Source: Casuarina equisetifolia
Lineage: Eukaryota; Streptophyta; Magnoliopsida; Fagales; Casuarinaceae
Direction: 5' to 3'
Assembly (NCBI GenBank): GCA_028551475.1
Contig: CM052357.1
Coordinates: 27,983,745 to 28,047,744, forward strand
Length of the DNA: 64,000 bases
A program made the position numbers and the translations under genes. The stretch's first letter is position 1. Each line of letters begins with the position of its first letter. This document shows, one piece after another, positions 25,100 through 35,725 of this stretch. The notes beneath the pieces are model-generated. The model worked only from the letters and a program-made list of their open reading frames with translations, was not told the DNA's origin and searched no databases.

Positions 25100-28000
25100 G
25101 AGAGCTTTAGAGGAATCATGTTTGAAGAGCTAAGTCATTTAGCCTTCAGTGAGCTTTCTTATATTTAGCTTAGGCGCTTAGTTTTGGTGTATCAAACCTA
25201 CTATCATGTATCCTGGTGTTTAAGAAGGTTTCTTGCCTCAATAGTATTTGATGCAAGATGCTTTCCTTTGTTTAGTTATTTATTTAAGGATATACAATGG
25301 TTGCACTCTCTCTCTCTCTTTCGCCCGCTCGCTTTAACTGGGACTGGTCCACGGAATATTTGACTCTAACTGGAAAACAAGCATTGCTGCATCTGCAAAG
25401 TAAATAAAGGACTGCTCATGGACCACGTTGGCATCTTTTGGTTCAACCAAAGCCACAGAATTAACACAAATTGGATTCAGAGAACATTTTAAGGTGTTCT
25501 ACCTTTGGAGAGGGATTAAGCTGTCAACTTAATGGTTAAGAAAACCATTAATGCCAGTATAATGCGACTCAAACTTCGTCTTCTGGTTCTCAAAGCACTG
25601 ATTTTTTATTCAGTATGGGGTAGTGGTGTCAAAAAGATCTCGAGTAAATGAACAACAGGTGAAAACTTTTACCTTCGTACTGGTTTTCAGAAGCCATGTC
25701 TGCTCTCTGGTAAACCAAAGGCTCCTACTTATCGAGACGATGAAAATAAAAAACAACTCTATCTATCGAAGGAAGGCCTGAAAGCTTAATGCCCTTACGA
25801 TATGGATATAAGATGGGTTAAAAACTCAGCTAAGAGGTAAATTCTGCGCAAGATAGCAAGGTTGTAATGGAGTATGACGGTTAATATACTCTGAGATAAG
25901 AATAAGAGGTAATACTTTTCCTCTTTTAGTTTTCCATTTCTATTTTATTTTTGGTTAAAGAATTAACTTATGAGGTAGAAAAAGAAGGTTAGAAGGAGCC
26001 ATTGAGGATAAGCTCACAATACTTTAAGAATTTGATGAAGCTTTTAGAGAACGAGAGAATGAAGGATCCACACACACAAGCAACATCCAAGAACCATCAT
26101 GAGTGCTCTCTACATTTTACTAATATCGAACTGTGTTGTCTGCTGTCATGGCAGAATAAAGGTCAATTAATTCAAGATTCTTTGCTTAAATACTTTCGCA
26201 TGGGAAAGGCAAAATATCATGATTTGTTAGTGTACTTCAGCAAACATGGACGTACTCAGGAAGAACAAAATTGGATAAAGTTAAATAAGAAATATCTGAG
26301 TTTTCTTTTCCTTAGTTGGGTCGCCATCATTATCTGTCATTCCGAGGGTTCAAGCAAATAATGAATGGTCACGCCAATGAATTCCTTTCCCAATACTACT
26401 TGCATTGTCACATTTTTGATTAATGGAAGTGGTGGGCTAACTTTAATTGATCTAATGAACTTCCAATCAGGAAGATCTTGTTGAACATATTTTAAAGTAT
26501 GATGCACATAGGATTCCAAAGCTTTTAAAGCTAAAACCTTTCATGGGTTCCCCATTGACTTCAAAGGTATGTTTAGCTGCAAATTTTTTTGGTCAAAAAG
26601 TAGCCACACATTCATTAATGCTTGCTACTACACTCCATTATTTAGCTTTTAGCAAGATTCTTTGTTCCACTTAAAGCTTAACTTTATGTTACTTCATTTG
26701 CTTTTGTTGGTGTTAGTGAAGCTAAGTACCTCCCCTTCAATCATATCACGTGGGTTCGGAGTTTCTTGTAGGGGTTCTTTTGCCATTTTTAGTGCATGGC
26801 TATAATGGTTTCCGTTTGTCTTCTTGCGAACAAATTCTTTTGAACCCACATACTGGTTCATACTTGCAGCTCATTGATCGTCAAAGAAACCTGAATGAAA
26901 TCAAGACTTTCATGATTATGTTCGTCAATAGAAAACATTCCTGTAAAGAAGTAGAAGTTTCAAGCAGCAGTATGAGATTTTTTGAAATCGGTTGGAGAAA
27001 AACTATGATAAAAAGTAAATGTAAAGGAGTAGAAAATTCATGTAATAGCCACAATGTTTTCTTATACAAGTTTTTCATATTCTTCTTATTTCTTTTTAAA
27101 CTCACATTTGTTGGAGGACATAAATATTCTTCCCAAAAGCTAGTTCAAGATTTGGATAGATATTTTCTTTGGTTAAGCTTTATTATAAGGGATTATGTTT
27201 TCGATATAAGACTTTTATTTTGCACACATATCCTTGTATGCCTAATAATATTGGGTTCAAGATTACATGGGATAAAACTTATTCAACCTATGCTTTAATA
27301 TATACTTAGAAGACTTAAAGTCTCATAAAAACATTAACTTGAAGGTTAAAGAGATACTTATTTCATTTAAGTTTCATCACAAAAGATTATATTTATAATG
27401 TAGGACTTTGTTTGCACACAACCTCCACCTCAAGGTATGTGATCTTGTGAAATGGCACTATTAGTTATATTTCTCTAGCCAACTATCATCTCATTGTGCA
27501 TACAGTTGTCTTAATTTTTGTCCCAAGAAAACACTGAACGGTGGAAATGATTTTGTGCAGCATTGAGCAAATAATCCAAAAATAGAGATCGATGGCTGCA
27601 ACAAGATCATCAAAATAATACGCGAACGTGTATGGTGCTCTAGTAATCCAAGAGAACAAAAGAATTAAAAGCCTTTGTAAGCTCGATATGTTTAGCGTGG
27701 AGAACTAGGAACTGCTTTTGGAATTCACGAACGGAAATCATAATTACTGCTTTGTATGTCTTTTGGCCCATAGCAATCTAACAAGACAAGACAAATGAAA
27801 AACTCTTGCTCGTGAAAGAACAACAAGAACATCTTTAATCATGATTTTAAATGTCAGTCGGGCCCCAGCAGCTATCAAGCCAGACAATTCAATGGATTAA
27901 GTACGAGAGTTGAAAACTACGCAGTACTGTGACAGTCAAACGGTAGCAAAAACAAGGGAACTTTTTATCCAACTCAATGCACGAAAAATTACTTCAGCTT

Positions 28001-29560
28001 TTTAAAGTTTTTTCCTTTTCCCTTTATTTTGAAAAGCGGGCTCTTTTTTTGAGCTTTTTGAAGTTTTTTTTCCCTTGCTTTTTCTAATTCAAACTCAGGG
28101 TGTATTAATCTTAAAGCATCAAGTTAAACCTTCGTACGTCGGACCACAGTTTGATAACACATAGGGATAAGTAGCCCGGAAAGGAATTTACTGTCGGACC
28201 TCCTTGCTCTACACAAACAAAAGAAATATTTATATATACACGTATGAAGACAGAAGATTTGGGTGATTTACTTTTACAGATATATTTTGACTCGACTTAC
28301 AGTCTAAAGGCTTCTACTTTTATTATTGCTTAGTTTACAGCATGTTATAAGGAATTCGTAATATAATGGGTTCGAAAAATTTAGAAATATAAAATCAACT
28401 ATCAATTTACAATATGTTAGACATTTAAATTTGAATACCAGGTCGTAATTTCATCGAGTTAGTATGTATCACTTAATCAATCTTACATTTTTCGTGCTTG
28501 ATCATTTTATGATATTTTATAAAAGGTGATAAACTCATTTATGAAAAGCAATTAGTTTGGTGCAATAGTAACACAATAAATAAGTGATAATATCTCAAAA
28601 TTTCTACCATCTAATTTGGAAACAGTAAGTATGAGTAAAAGAAATCTTTTAAGTAAATTATTTTAAAAAAATTTAGATCCTTCGCTGTGCTCCTCAAAAT
28701 TTCCAGGTCCAGGGTGCGGAAACAGTGAGCAAGGATGCCAGGGCCTCAGGGACTCGGAGAGTAGGCCAGCAATCCTTAAGCTATAAAGCGACATTGTCCA
28801 ACTAGCTTTCACTGTGAAGGAGGAAAGAGGTGCAGAGCAGCCCAAATCCTGGCAACAGGCCTATGTCACTAGATTCTCTGTAGAACAAGTGGTATTTTTA
28901 TAAGTATGCAGATAAGTTTTCCCTCGTAAACCTGAGTGTAGTTGTCTAAAAGATCCACTTAACCCTTACGAAAAGTTCATCCGTCATATTCCTTCTGAAG
29001 TTGGTATGCACTTGCTCCAAAGACATCAAGCATGATTTAAAGCGACCTTTTAAGAAAACAGCCTGATTACTCTACACATGGAATAGCACTAAGGCCTTTC
29101 ACCTTTCATGGCAATGTGCCAATTTGCCGCTGGCAAATCCGTAGCCCCTATGCTTTCATTGCAACACCTGTTGCAGAAAACTCACATTTACAGGTGCCCA
29201 CGAAACAGTGATAAACTTGCAAACACTGATTGGGGGACACAAACATGAGATGGGTGCTATGGACTATGGACTAGGGACTATGCACGAAAAAGCAATGAAA
29301 AATCTGCAGTAAGTAAATAGTAGCCACCAAGAATGTTTTGGAAATGAGCCAATATCAACTTTTAAGTGGAGAATTTAGAGGTTAAACTTGGACTTTAATA
29401 AATAAAGAACAAAGTAAAGAGGAAGGGAGATAAACTCTGATGAGAAAGTTGGTGATATGAAACTCCAATATTTTGGCCTCTTACAATTAATTGACAAAAT
29501 TTGATTGCATGTGAAATATACGTGGTTGGAGCTGCTGCGTGATCATCGGAGCGTCTCTAA
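25100..29560. other. intergenic DNA, no gene recognised
   Basis: The first few hundred bases probably hold the 3' end of the zinc-finger transcript (AATAAAG near 25404). Frames at 26002-26361 (119 residues) and 26750-27298 (182 residues) have no recognised domain, no neighbouring exons and biased composition, so they are not called as genes. A GC-richer patch occurs at about 28675-28870. The 25880-25906 string repeats 22393-22419. Confidence 0.5.
28675..28870. other. unexplained GC-richer patch in AT-rich spacer
   Basis: About 190 bp stand out from AT-rich surroundings and are open on the minus strand for 60 residues (including SLYSLRIAGLLSESLRPWHP). No family could be recognised with confidence. 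It might be an exon fragment of a gene copied from elsewhere, an organelle-derived piece or a non-coding RNA. Confidence 0.35.
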
Positions 29561-29674
29561 CAGTGGCTGACCCGGTTCCGTCGGAAACTCTAAGTCGACG
29601 GCAGTCCCGAGCAAATCCGGAGCTGCAGTTGTCCCGGCCCAGTCGGATCAGCGAAAGATTCGACTAGGTCGGTT

Positions 29675-29766
29675 TCGTTAATAATGAGTTATTAGCGGAA
29701 GCTTATAAGGTCAGGCTCTTATGTCGCCTTACCCAATGTGGGACTGGATATTTTAATCCTCCAACA
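29675..29766 (-). mobile_element. LTR-like stretch related to the TRIM at 59 kb
   Basis: Read on the minus strand it starts TGTTGGAGGATTAAAATATC and continues with CAGTCCCACATTGGGTAAGG, closely matching the start of the TRIM LTR at 59358 downward. Similarity fades near 29680, where the sequence turns GC-rich. It is probably a solo LTR or fragment of a sister family. Its far end and target-site duplication could not be fixed. Confidence 0.6.
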
Positions 29767-30640
29767 GATGAGACATCATTTCCTCACATGCCTCCATTAC
29801 AGATATTGCATATAACATGTTAACATGCTTAGATAGTCACTTCTTTTGCCTATGGTTGCCCTAATATTAACATGAATTTTCGAATTCATCTTACGAATGA
29901 CCTTATTCAAGTGCTCAGGAAAAACAATTCGTAACATCCTAAAACTCACTTCCACATTGGATACTCAAAGGCTCTACGTCCCACGTTAATTGTTAAGCAA
30001 AATTGAAAATTACAAGTAACTTTAGAGAATTAAAATCGTAGATATTTGCTAATTTATAATAATAATAATCCAGATGTAGATTTTACATTAATTTATAACA
30101 AGAACTATCAAATTAATCTAATAACACTATGATTGATTGTTCTCATGTACTTTTAGTTAACATTATGATTGCTTGAATCCTAATGTTAATTTGGTTGTCT
30201 TTATGATCAAAGTGCCTATTGGAACCAAAGAAAGCATTTTCAAGAATCGCCATTAGCCTTGCGTTTCACTCAAAGCGTCAAGGGAGATAAACAAATCATT
30301 TTCCAAATCTTTATGAGAAGTAGAGGGAATAGTAAAAATGAGTAGGCCAAGAATTTTTTTTAATAAGCAAAAAAAAGAAAAAAGAAAAAAGAAAAAAGAA
30401 AAAAAGTAATTGAATTAAATGAAATGTCCCATATGATGTCATAGTTTGATTGGTAGTGGTACGAGATCTCATCGCGAGGTTAAGGATTGGAATTAAGATA
30501 GAACTCCTAGCCCCATCAAGTAATCCGAGCTATAACTCTTAAGAATCGTCGGGTGGTATCATCTGGTGCTTTCAATCATCGGGGTGGTAGGAACGCAGAA
30601 CGATGTTCTTTGTAATGCATTAAGACATGAGCACAGTTGG
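29767..30640. other. spacer entering the DUF247 array
   Basis: No gene is seen. An A-rich run with GAAAAAA units occurs near 30366-30405. From about 30470 the sequence matches the downstream flank of the other DUF247 units (GGATTGGAATTAAGATAGAA, then GGGTGGTATCATC), so the repeat unit begins here. Confidence 0.6.
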
Positions 30641-30704
30641 CAACTAAAAACCTAAAACTTCAGTTTTCACTTCAAGTTTCGTTAACAAATAACTATTTGA
30701 AAAC

Positions 30705-30706
<2 letters not shown>

Positions 30707-30745
<39 letters not shown>
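30707..30745. repeat. (TG)n microsatellite, about 19 units
   Basis: A pure TG run lies about 125 bp beyond the stop codon of the first DUF247 gene. In the paralogous unit the same place (about 35520-35540) is a T-run with only a few TG repeats, so the microsatellite expanded after the duplication. Confidence 0.95.
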
Positions 30746-30746
<1 letters not shown>

Positions 30747-30869
30747 GTGTTAAGAGTACACCTACGAAAACTTGTTATTGATAGAATTGGAAGGCCACAG
30801 ACAAGCAAAACAAGATGTAATAACCGGCGGAATACTAGAAACATCTGCTATGGCTTGGTACATTTTTTA

Positions 30870-32180
30870 TTATCGTTGAAGTAGTGATATTATAGAACAT
30901 GCAGTTTGTGTGAAAGTGAGTATAAGCAGAACAACACCTACAATGACTGAAATTGAGGCCCATGGTGTCTTGAAGTATTTCTTTCTCAAGGCTGCCTTCC
31001 ACTTGTGCCAGGATCTTTTGTAGCAGGCATTCAGGCTTTCGGAGAGACCAGCAAAATAGAAATTATCCTCATCCAATATAGTCCCATCTACAAGTTTCTT
31101 GACAAGAATTGATACCTCTTTTTCGTGGCTGAACCTATTCTCAAGAATTCCGCTTTTGACTAGCAAATGCACATCATTTGGACTGTTTATAAGACGAGTC
31201 AAAATGAGAACATAGTCGTTTATGTGGTTCTCCAGGAAATGGCATTGCTCAAAAGCAAGCGAATTTCGGATTGATAGTTCTGCTTCATCACTTAAAGTAA
31301 ATTTTGGAATTTCCAAAATTCCTTTCTTGAATTGTATATCAAAAAGATCTTTGCTTGCTCTCACCTTAAACTTGACTCCAGCCCGGTGTAGCTTTGTGAC
31401 GTTAGGCATGGTTAGTGATCGAAGTTGCGTGCTACCTTCACCAGCCACCTTCATGGGTTGTTGCAAGTACAGCAGGAGATGCACAAAATGTACAAGTTTG
31501 ACTTTAGAAGAATAGATTTCTGCCCGTCTTTCATCCATTCCCTTCGTTTCCATATGGGTTTTGAAAAAGAGAGCCGTGAGCATACTGATGGTAAGTGTCA
31601 CATCTTGGGAGCAGGATTTTTGGTTGTAGTTGAAACGACTCTCGAGAATGAAGAATGGAAGCTGATTTTCTAATAACAGCATGTCAAGCCATAAACCATG
31701 TATCAACCATGGCTTTTTAAAGATGCGGTCACTTTCGTCTTGTAGCCTAGTATCATAGGACTTCAGTAAGACCTCAATGATGAAGGCGGCATCCACCAGA
31801 ATAATCTGGATAAAATCCTCACTGCTATACTCAATAGTTTTTGCATAACAACCACGAAGTCTTTCTTCATTATCCCTTATGATATTGACAAAAAACTTCA
31901 AGTCCTTATTGGTTTGGTTAATGAAATCTCTCAAATACCTCATTTTATGTTCTTCCATGGCTTCTAAGCCTTCTACACCATGATGAAGTGGGCCAATGGA
32001 TATTATTTTAGGTTTATAGGCATCTACCTTGGTTTCCCTTAACCAATGAGGAACTCTATAAATAATACAATCAGGGGATAAGGGGGGCAAGTTTTCCAAC
32101 TTTTCTTCCATTGAAGTTTCCCATGAAGTCTGAGGGTTTTCTTCATCACTTGTAGTATCATCTATTTTAACCATTTGCAT
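30870..32180 (-). CDS. DUF247 (UPF0481) protein, array gene 1
   Basis: Single coding exon, 436 residues. DUF247 is a plant-specific family of mostly unknown role; in grasses, two members at the S and Z loci are linked to self-incompatibility. Family marks in order: YRVPHWLR near residue 41, SIGPLHHG near 61, MEEHKMRYLRDF near 74, VDAAFIIEVLLKSY near 125, LLLENQLPFFIL near 170, LRSLTMPNVTKL near 255, LAFEQCHF near 310, and a hydrophobic C-terminal segment (SVIVGVVLLILTFTQ), so it is probably anchored in a membrane by its tail. The frame is open a further 28 codons upstream, but an intron acceptor (TTGACAG, ending 32191) places the start at MQMVKIDD. The leader intron runs 33275-32191. This copy is the most divergent of the five open genes: DUF247 positions that read RIEDLFG in the others are altered here (ESRFNYNQ). 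Confidence 0.9.
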   Translation of the reverse strand: MQMVKIDDTTSDEENPQTSWETSMEEKLENLPPLSPDCIIYRVPHWLRETKVDAYKPKIISIGPLHHGVEGLEAMEEHKMRYLRDFINQTNKDLKFFVNIIRDNEERLRGCYAKTIEYSSEDFIQIILVDAAFIIEVLLKSYDTRLQDESDRIFKKPWLIHGLWLDMLLLENQLPFFILESRFNYNQKSCSQDVTLTISMLTALFFKTHMETKGMDERRAEIYSSKVKLVHFVHLLLYLQQPMKVAGEGSTQLRSLTMPNVTKLHRAGVKFKVRASKDLFDIQFKKGILEIPKFTLSDEAELSIRNSLAFEQCHFLENHINDYVLILTRLINSPNDVHLLVKSGILENRFSHEKEVSILVKKLVDGTILDEDNFYFAGLSESLNACYKRSWHKWKAALRKKYFKTPWASISVIVGVVLLILTFTQTACSIISLLQR

Positions 32181-32904
32181 TTTTTTTTCTCTGTCAATAA
32201 ATTTCATACTTGTTTTAAAAAAAAAGACTTTGACACTAATAATATGATTAACAAATAATTTCAATGCTGAAAAGAAAGTCTCAAAAGATTTGTATCAAGT
32301 AAAGTTCTAAAAATAATTAGATCATTGTCTTGCATAAGTAGGTGATTTCATTACATTGAGGTCAAAAGATACTTTGACTTCTTTTAGAATTACTTGCTGA
32401 AATGAAAATAATGTTGTAAATGATACTAAATGTTTTAGTCTTCCATTGTTTTATGAGTGATTTTTTTTTTGTTAAGTAAAAAGGACTTTGAAGTTATAAA
32501 AGACCTAAATCCTTGAGGCCACGAGCCATCTATTGGGCTACTAACCCCATAAGCATCATGAGTAAAATTTTAGCTTTAATCAAATCCAAAAAGAATAATC
32601 CACTCAACTATTAATAATATATTTCTACCATAAAGTTTGAGTTATGACCTTAAAAGAAAGAATGACAAATAAAATTAGACATCTCAGTACTTCTTAAGGG
32701 CAAGACCAAGGCCTTAGAAATGGAAAACCTTGTAGGTTATTACTACTTATCAATGTTCTTTTTCACCAAGGCAAATTACGAAACGTTTTACACAAATCAA
32801 TGGCATTGAGTAAATTCAATTTTACCTATAGTTTTTCTAGGAATAGTCAATTCACTTTTGATTCTAGCTATCATGGTTATGCCATTCACACATTCAAATT
32901 TTTA

Positions 32905-33020
32905 GTATTAAAGATGAATGTTATTCTATATTAAAAGTGTGAAGATAAGTTCTTAAACTTATAAGTGATAAAATTTTTTATCTAATGTTTTAAGATTTTA
33001 AAATGAACATTCACACTTTA
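32905..33020. repeat. dispersed repeat copy inside the leader intron of DUF247 gene 1
   Basis: It matches the family seen at 11731-12030 and 59577-59795: GAATGTTATTCTATATTAAA, then AAGATAAGTTCTTAAACTTA, then TAAGTGATAAAATTTTTTAT. The other DUF247 leader introns lack it, which partly explains why this intron (1085 bp) is longer than its sisters (752-805 bp). Confidence 0.5.
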
Positions 33021-33339
33021 TATTGAGAAAAAAGTCAAAATTGTGCAACTCCTTTGATGCTTTAATTTAAGTACCACCATATCAAGAAAAATCTCAAGGC
33101 TTAGAACAAACCAAACTCTAAAACGGTAAATGGCAAAATAAAATCAAATTCGTGTCAAACTTCCGCATGTTATGCCACAACTATGTAAACATAGGAAACT
33201 TCGAACTCAACAAATAAACCTACGCGACAGAGTAGAGAAAGCTATAGCCTCTGTAACAAAAGAAGAGTACTGGACCTGCTGTGGTGAAGTTTTGTTTTCC
33301 CACTTCGAAGATGACCTGAGATCGCTGAGCAGACCTTCG

Positions 33340-33640
33340 GTTTTTTAGAGCAGAAAATGCAGTTTTGCTGTGCCACTAAACATAATGGTTAGGCTGTCTA
33401 ATTCGGCACTGCCAAGAAATAATAGATCCCCCTCCATTTTATAGGTAAAAATGAGGGATCCTCTGCCCAGTTGAAAGACATCAGTTCCTCCAGACATAGG
33501 CCCCGCAGCTGCAGGGGAGATTATAGTTGAAGGATGGAAAGGTTCCTTTCTTGCCAGAGCACTCAATCAATTGGCATAGAGAAAAGGGGACGTCCCGTAC
33601 AAATGCTTTACTTTGCAACCAGGAAGGAAAAGTAAGATAC
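33340..33640 (-). promoter_or_regulatory. promoter block and leader exon of DUF247 gene 1
   Basis: TATA box TATAAAAT at 33443-33436 on the minus strand, followed by the GGAGGGGGATC seen after the TATA in the other copies. The leader exon ends at 33276 (CAGCAG followed by GTCCAG). Upstream of the TATA, a block with GGAAAGGTTCCTTTCTTGCC is conserved in all units. The donor here lacks the GTGAGT or GTGCAA seen in sisters. Confidence 0.75.
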
Positions 33641-33689
33641 CAAACCTTCCTAACCCATCAGATCTAATCCAATTTTAAATTCTCAGGAG

Positions 33690-35480
33690 AAAATTCTTAA
33701 TAATGGTATAAAGATCATCTTTTGTTATATGTTTTCTTTTTAAATAAGTTCTAAAAAAATATTATACTCCAAATTCAAAAGATGAAGGTCGTAATCAACA
33801 CTAACTAAGAGAGAATGTAAAAGCCTGTATGTAAAGTTTTCCTTTTTCTTTACTCTTTGTTTTTCCTTTTTTTAAACTTCAGTTTATGCTTATTTCTTCA
33901 TTTGGAGCCCAAGCCCATTTCCTTGGATTTGGGCCGAAGCTTGTCCTGAAATAGGGAACATGAGTTTGGGCCCATTAATTTAGGCTCTAGTTTGGGTTTC
34001 AAACATTATTCAGCCTTCCCGAAACTGGGCCTGCATCCGTTTTCTTTGGCAGATTATCCGTTTTGACTAGAATATAAAATGATTCTGAAGGTAAAAGCCG
34101 AAAAATAAGATAAATTTTTAACAAAGAATAAGATGTCCTTTATTGTTATATATTAATTTTTTTTAAAAAATTTTTACAGTCAAAAGAAAAAAAATTAAGG
34201 ATAAGGGCAAATGATGAGGATAATTAAACAAAAATTCATTTAACTCGTCCTTCTTGTTGTTGTACTATAATATTATGTTAAAATTTCTATACTTGATAAG
34301 ATCAGAATCTCTATTATTGCCAAAGAGATTTTAACAACTTATTTTTTCTATTATTCTGGTCATATGAGAGGAAAAAATATTTTAACAATTTATGACTGTA
34401 TCTTTTTGTGGTATAAATGAATCAAATTTATAAACCAAAGGTAAATAGAAATTATATCGTAATGAAATAAAAACATAACTTTTTTTTTTACTATAAACTG
34501 ATAGCTCTAACTCAATCAAAATTAAAGATGATTTTTCCATTGATAGCTAAGAAAGAATGAAATGCAAAGTCATAAGCTTCTACATTGAGTATATTTTGAT
34601 TTACTAAGATGAGACTTTTTTCATCCTAATATTGTACTTACTAAATTATTTGGCAATGAAAGATTCTGAAAGCATTATGACAACACTACATTTTGTTTGA
34701 ATTGTCATCCTCACAATAACAAATATCATCTTTAAAAATGATAATGGTGTGTAGCTAAAAAGTTATATTCAAAATGAGATAATATCTTTTGGATGCTTCT
34801 ATAATGTAATAGTTACACAAATCTCTATGTTTTTATGCAAATTCATTACCACATTAAGTGGATAATTTTGCCTCAATTTAACCAATACATAGAGCCAATG
34901 AATCATTCTCAATTTCCTCTATTTTTTGTGTAACCAAACTCCAATCTTAAAAGTACCCATAGCAAACAACAAATTCATTGAAATCTATGCCTAACATCCA
35001 ATAGGTTCAACATGTCAGAACTCTAAAGTAAGCCGTCCAATCTCATAAACTCACGAAGCCGGGTATGTAGAATAAAATGACACAAAGAAGTTGTAAGCAT
35101 TGATTTGTTGAATTGGGTTTCCTTTTCTTTTCTTTTTTTTCTTTTTCAGAAGGAAGCTGTATTTTATTCAATCAAATAAGCACTACAGTAAACTGCAAGC
35201 AAAATAAGCAACACCAAAACACTAAGGAACATTGGATTTGCGATTTGATCCTGGAGGTTCAGTTTTCATAGGGTTCTTTTGGTATACGTTTCATTTTATG
35301 TTGGTTTCACAGAGATATCATTGTAATTTTTAGGATTGAATTAAGATAGCATTCCTAGTGTTATCATGTAATCCAGATTTTAATTCTGAAGTGGCCTCCA
35401 TTGGTATCATCAACCATACTAGTAAGATGTTCTTTGCAATTAAGACATAAGCACAGTTGGTAACTAAAAACCTAAAAATT
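33690..35480. other. spacer between DUF247 units 1 and 2
   Basis: No gene. The stretch 33895-34050 (GGAGCCCAAGCCCATTTCC... GGCCTGCATCCG) resembles the GCCCATTxTTATCAGATGTT... GGGCGCGTTTTC region found upstream of later units, so it is repeat-unit flank. The remainder is very AT-rich. From about 35210 the sequence matches downstream flanks of other units (TTTGATCCTGGAGGTTCA). Confidence 0.55.
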
Positions 35481-35725
35481 CATTTTTGAGTTTCATTAAC
35501 AAATAGCTACTCGAGAACCTTTTTTTTTTTTTGTGTGTGGAACGTTAAGAGTATATAAGTGAATTTCGGTCTTCTTCGTATTCACTGCAGAAGAAAACTT
35601 GTTATTTACAGAATTGGAAGGCCATGAGACTATTTCAGCTTACACAGACAAGCAAAACAAGTAATAACTAGAGCAATAGTAGAAACATCTGCTATAGACT
35701 GGTACATTTTTATCGTGAAAGATTG

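Noticed and set aside
26750-27298. 182-residue plus-strand open frame
   Set aside because: It has no recognisable domain, a composition typical of translated AT-rich DNA, and no flanking exons or promoter. Length alone is weak evidence.
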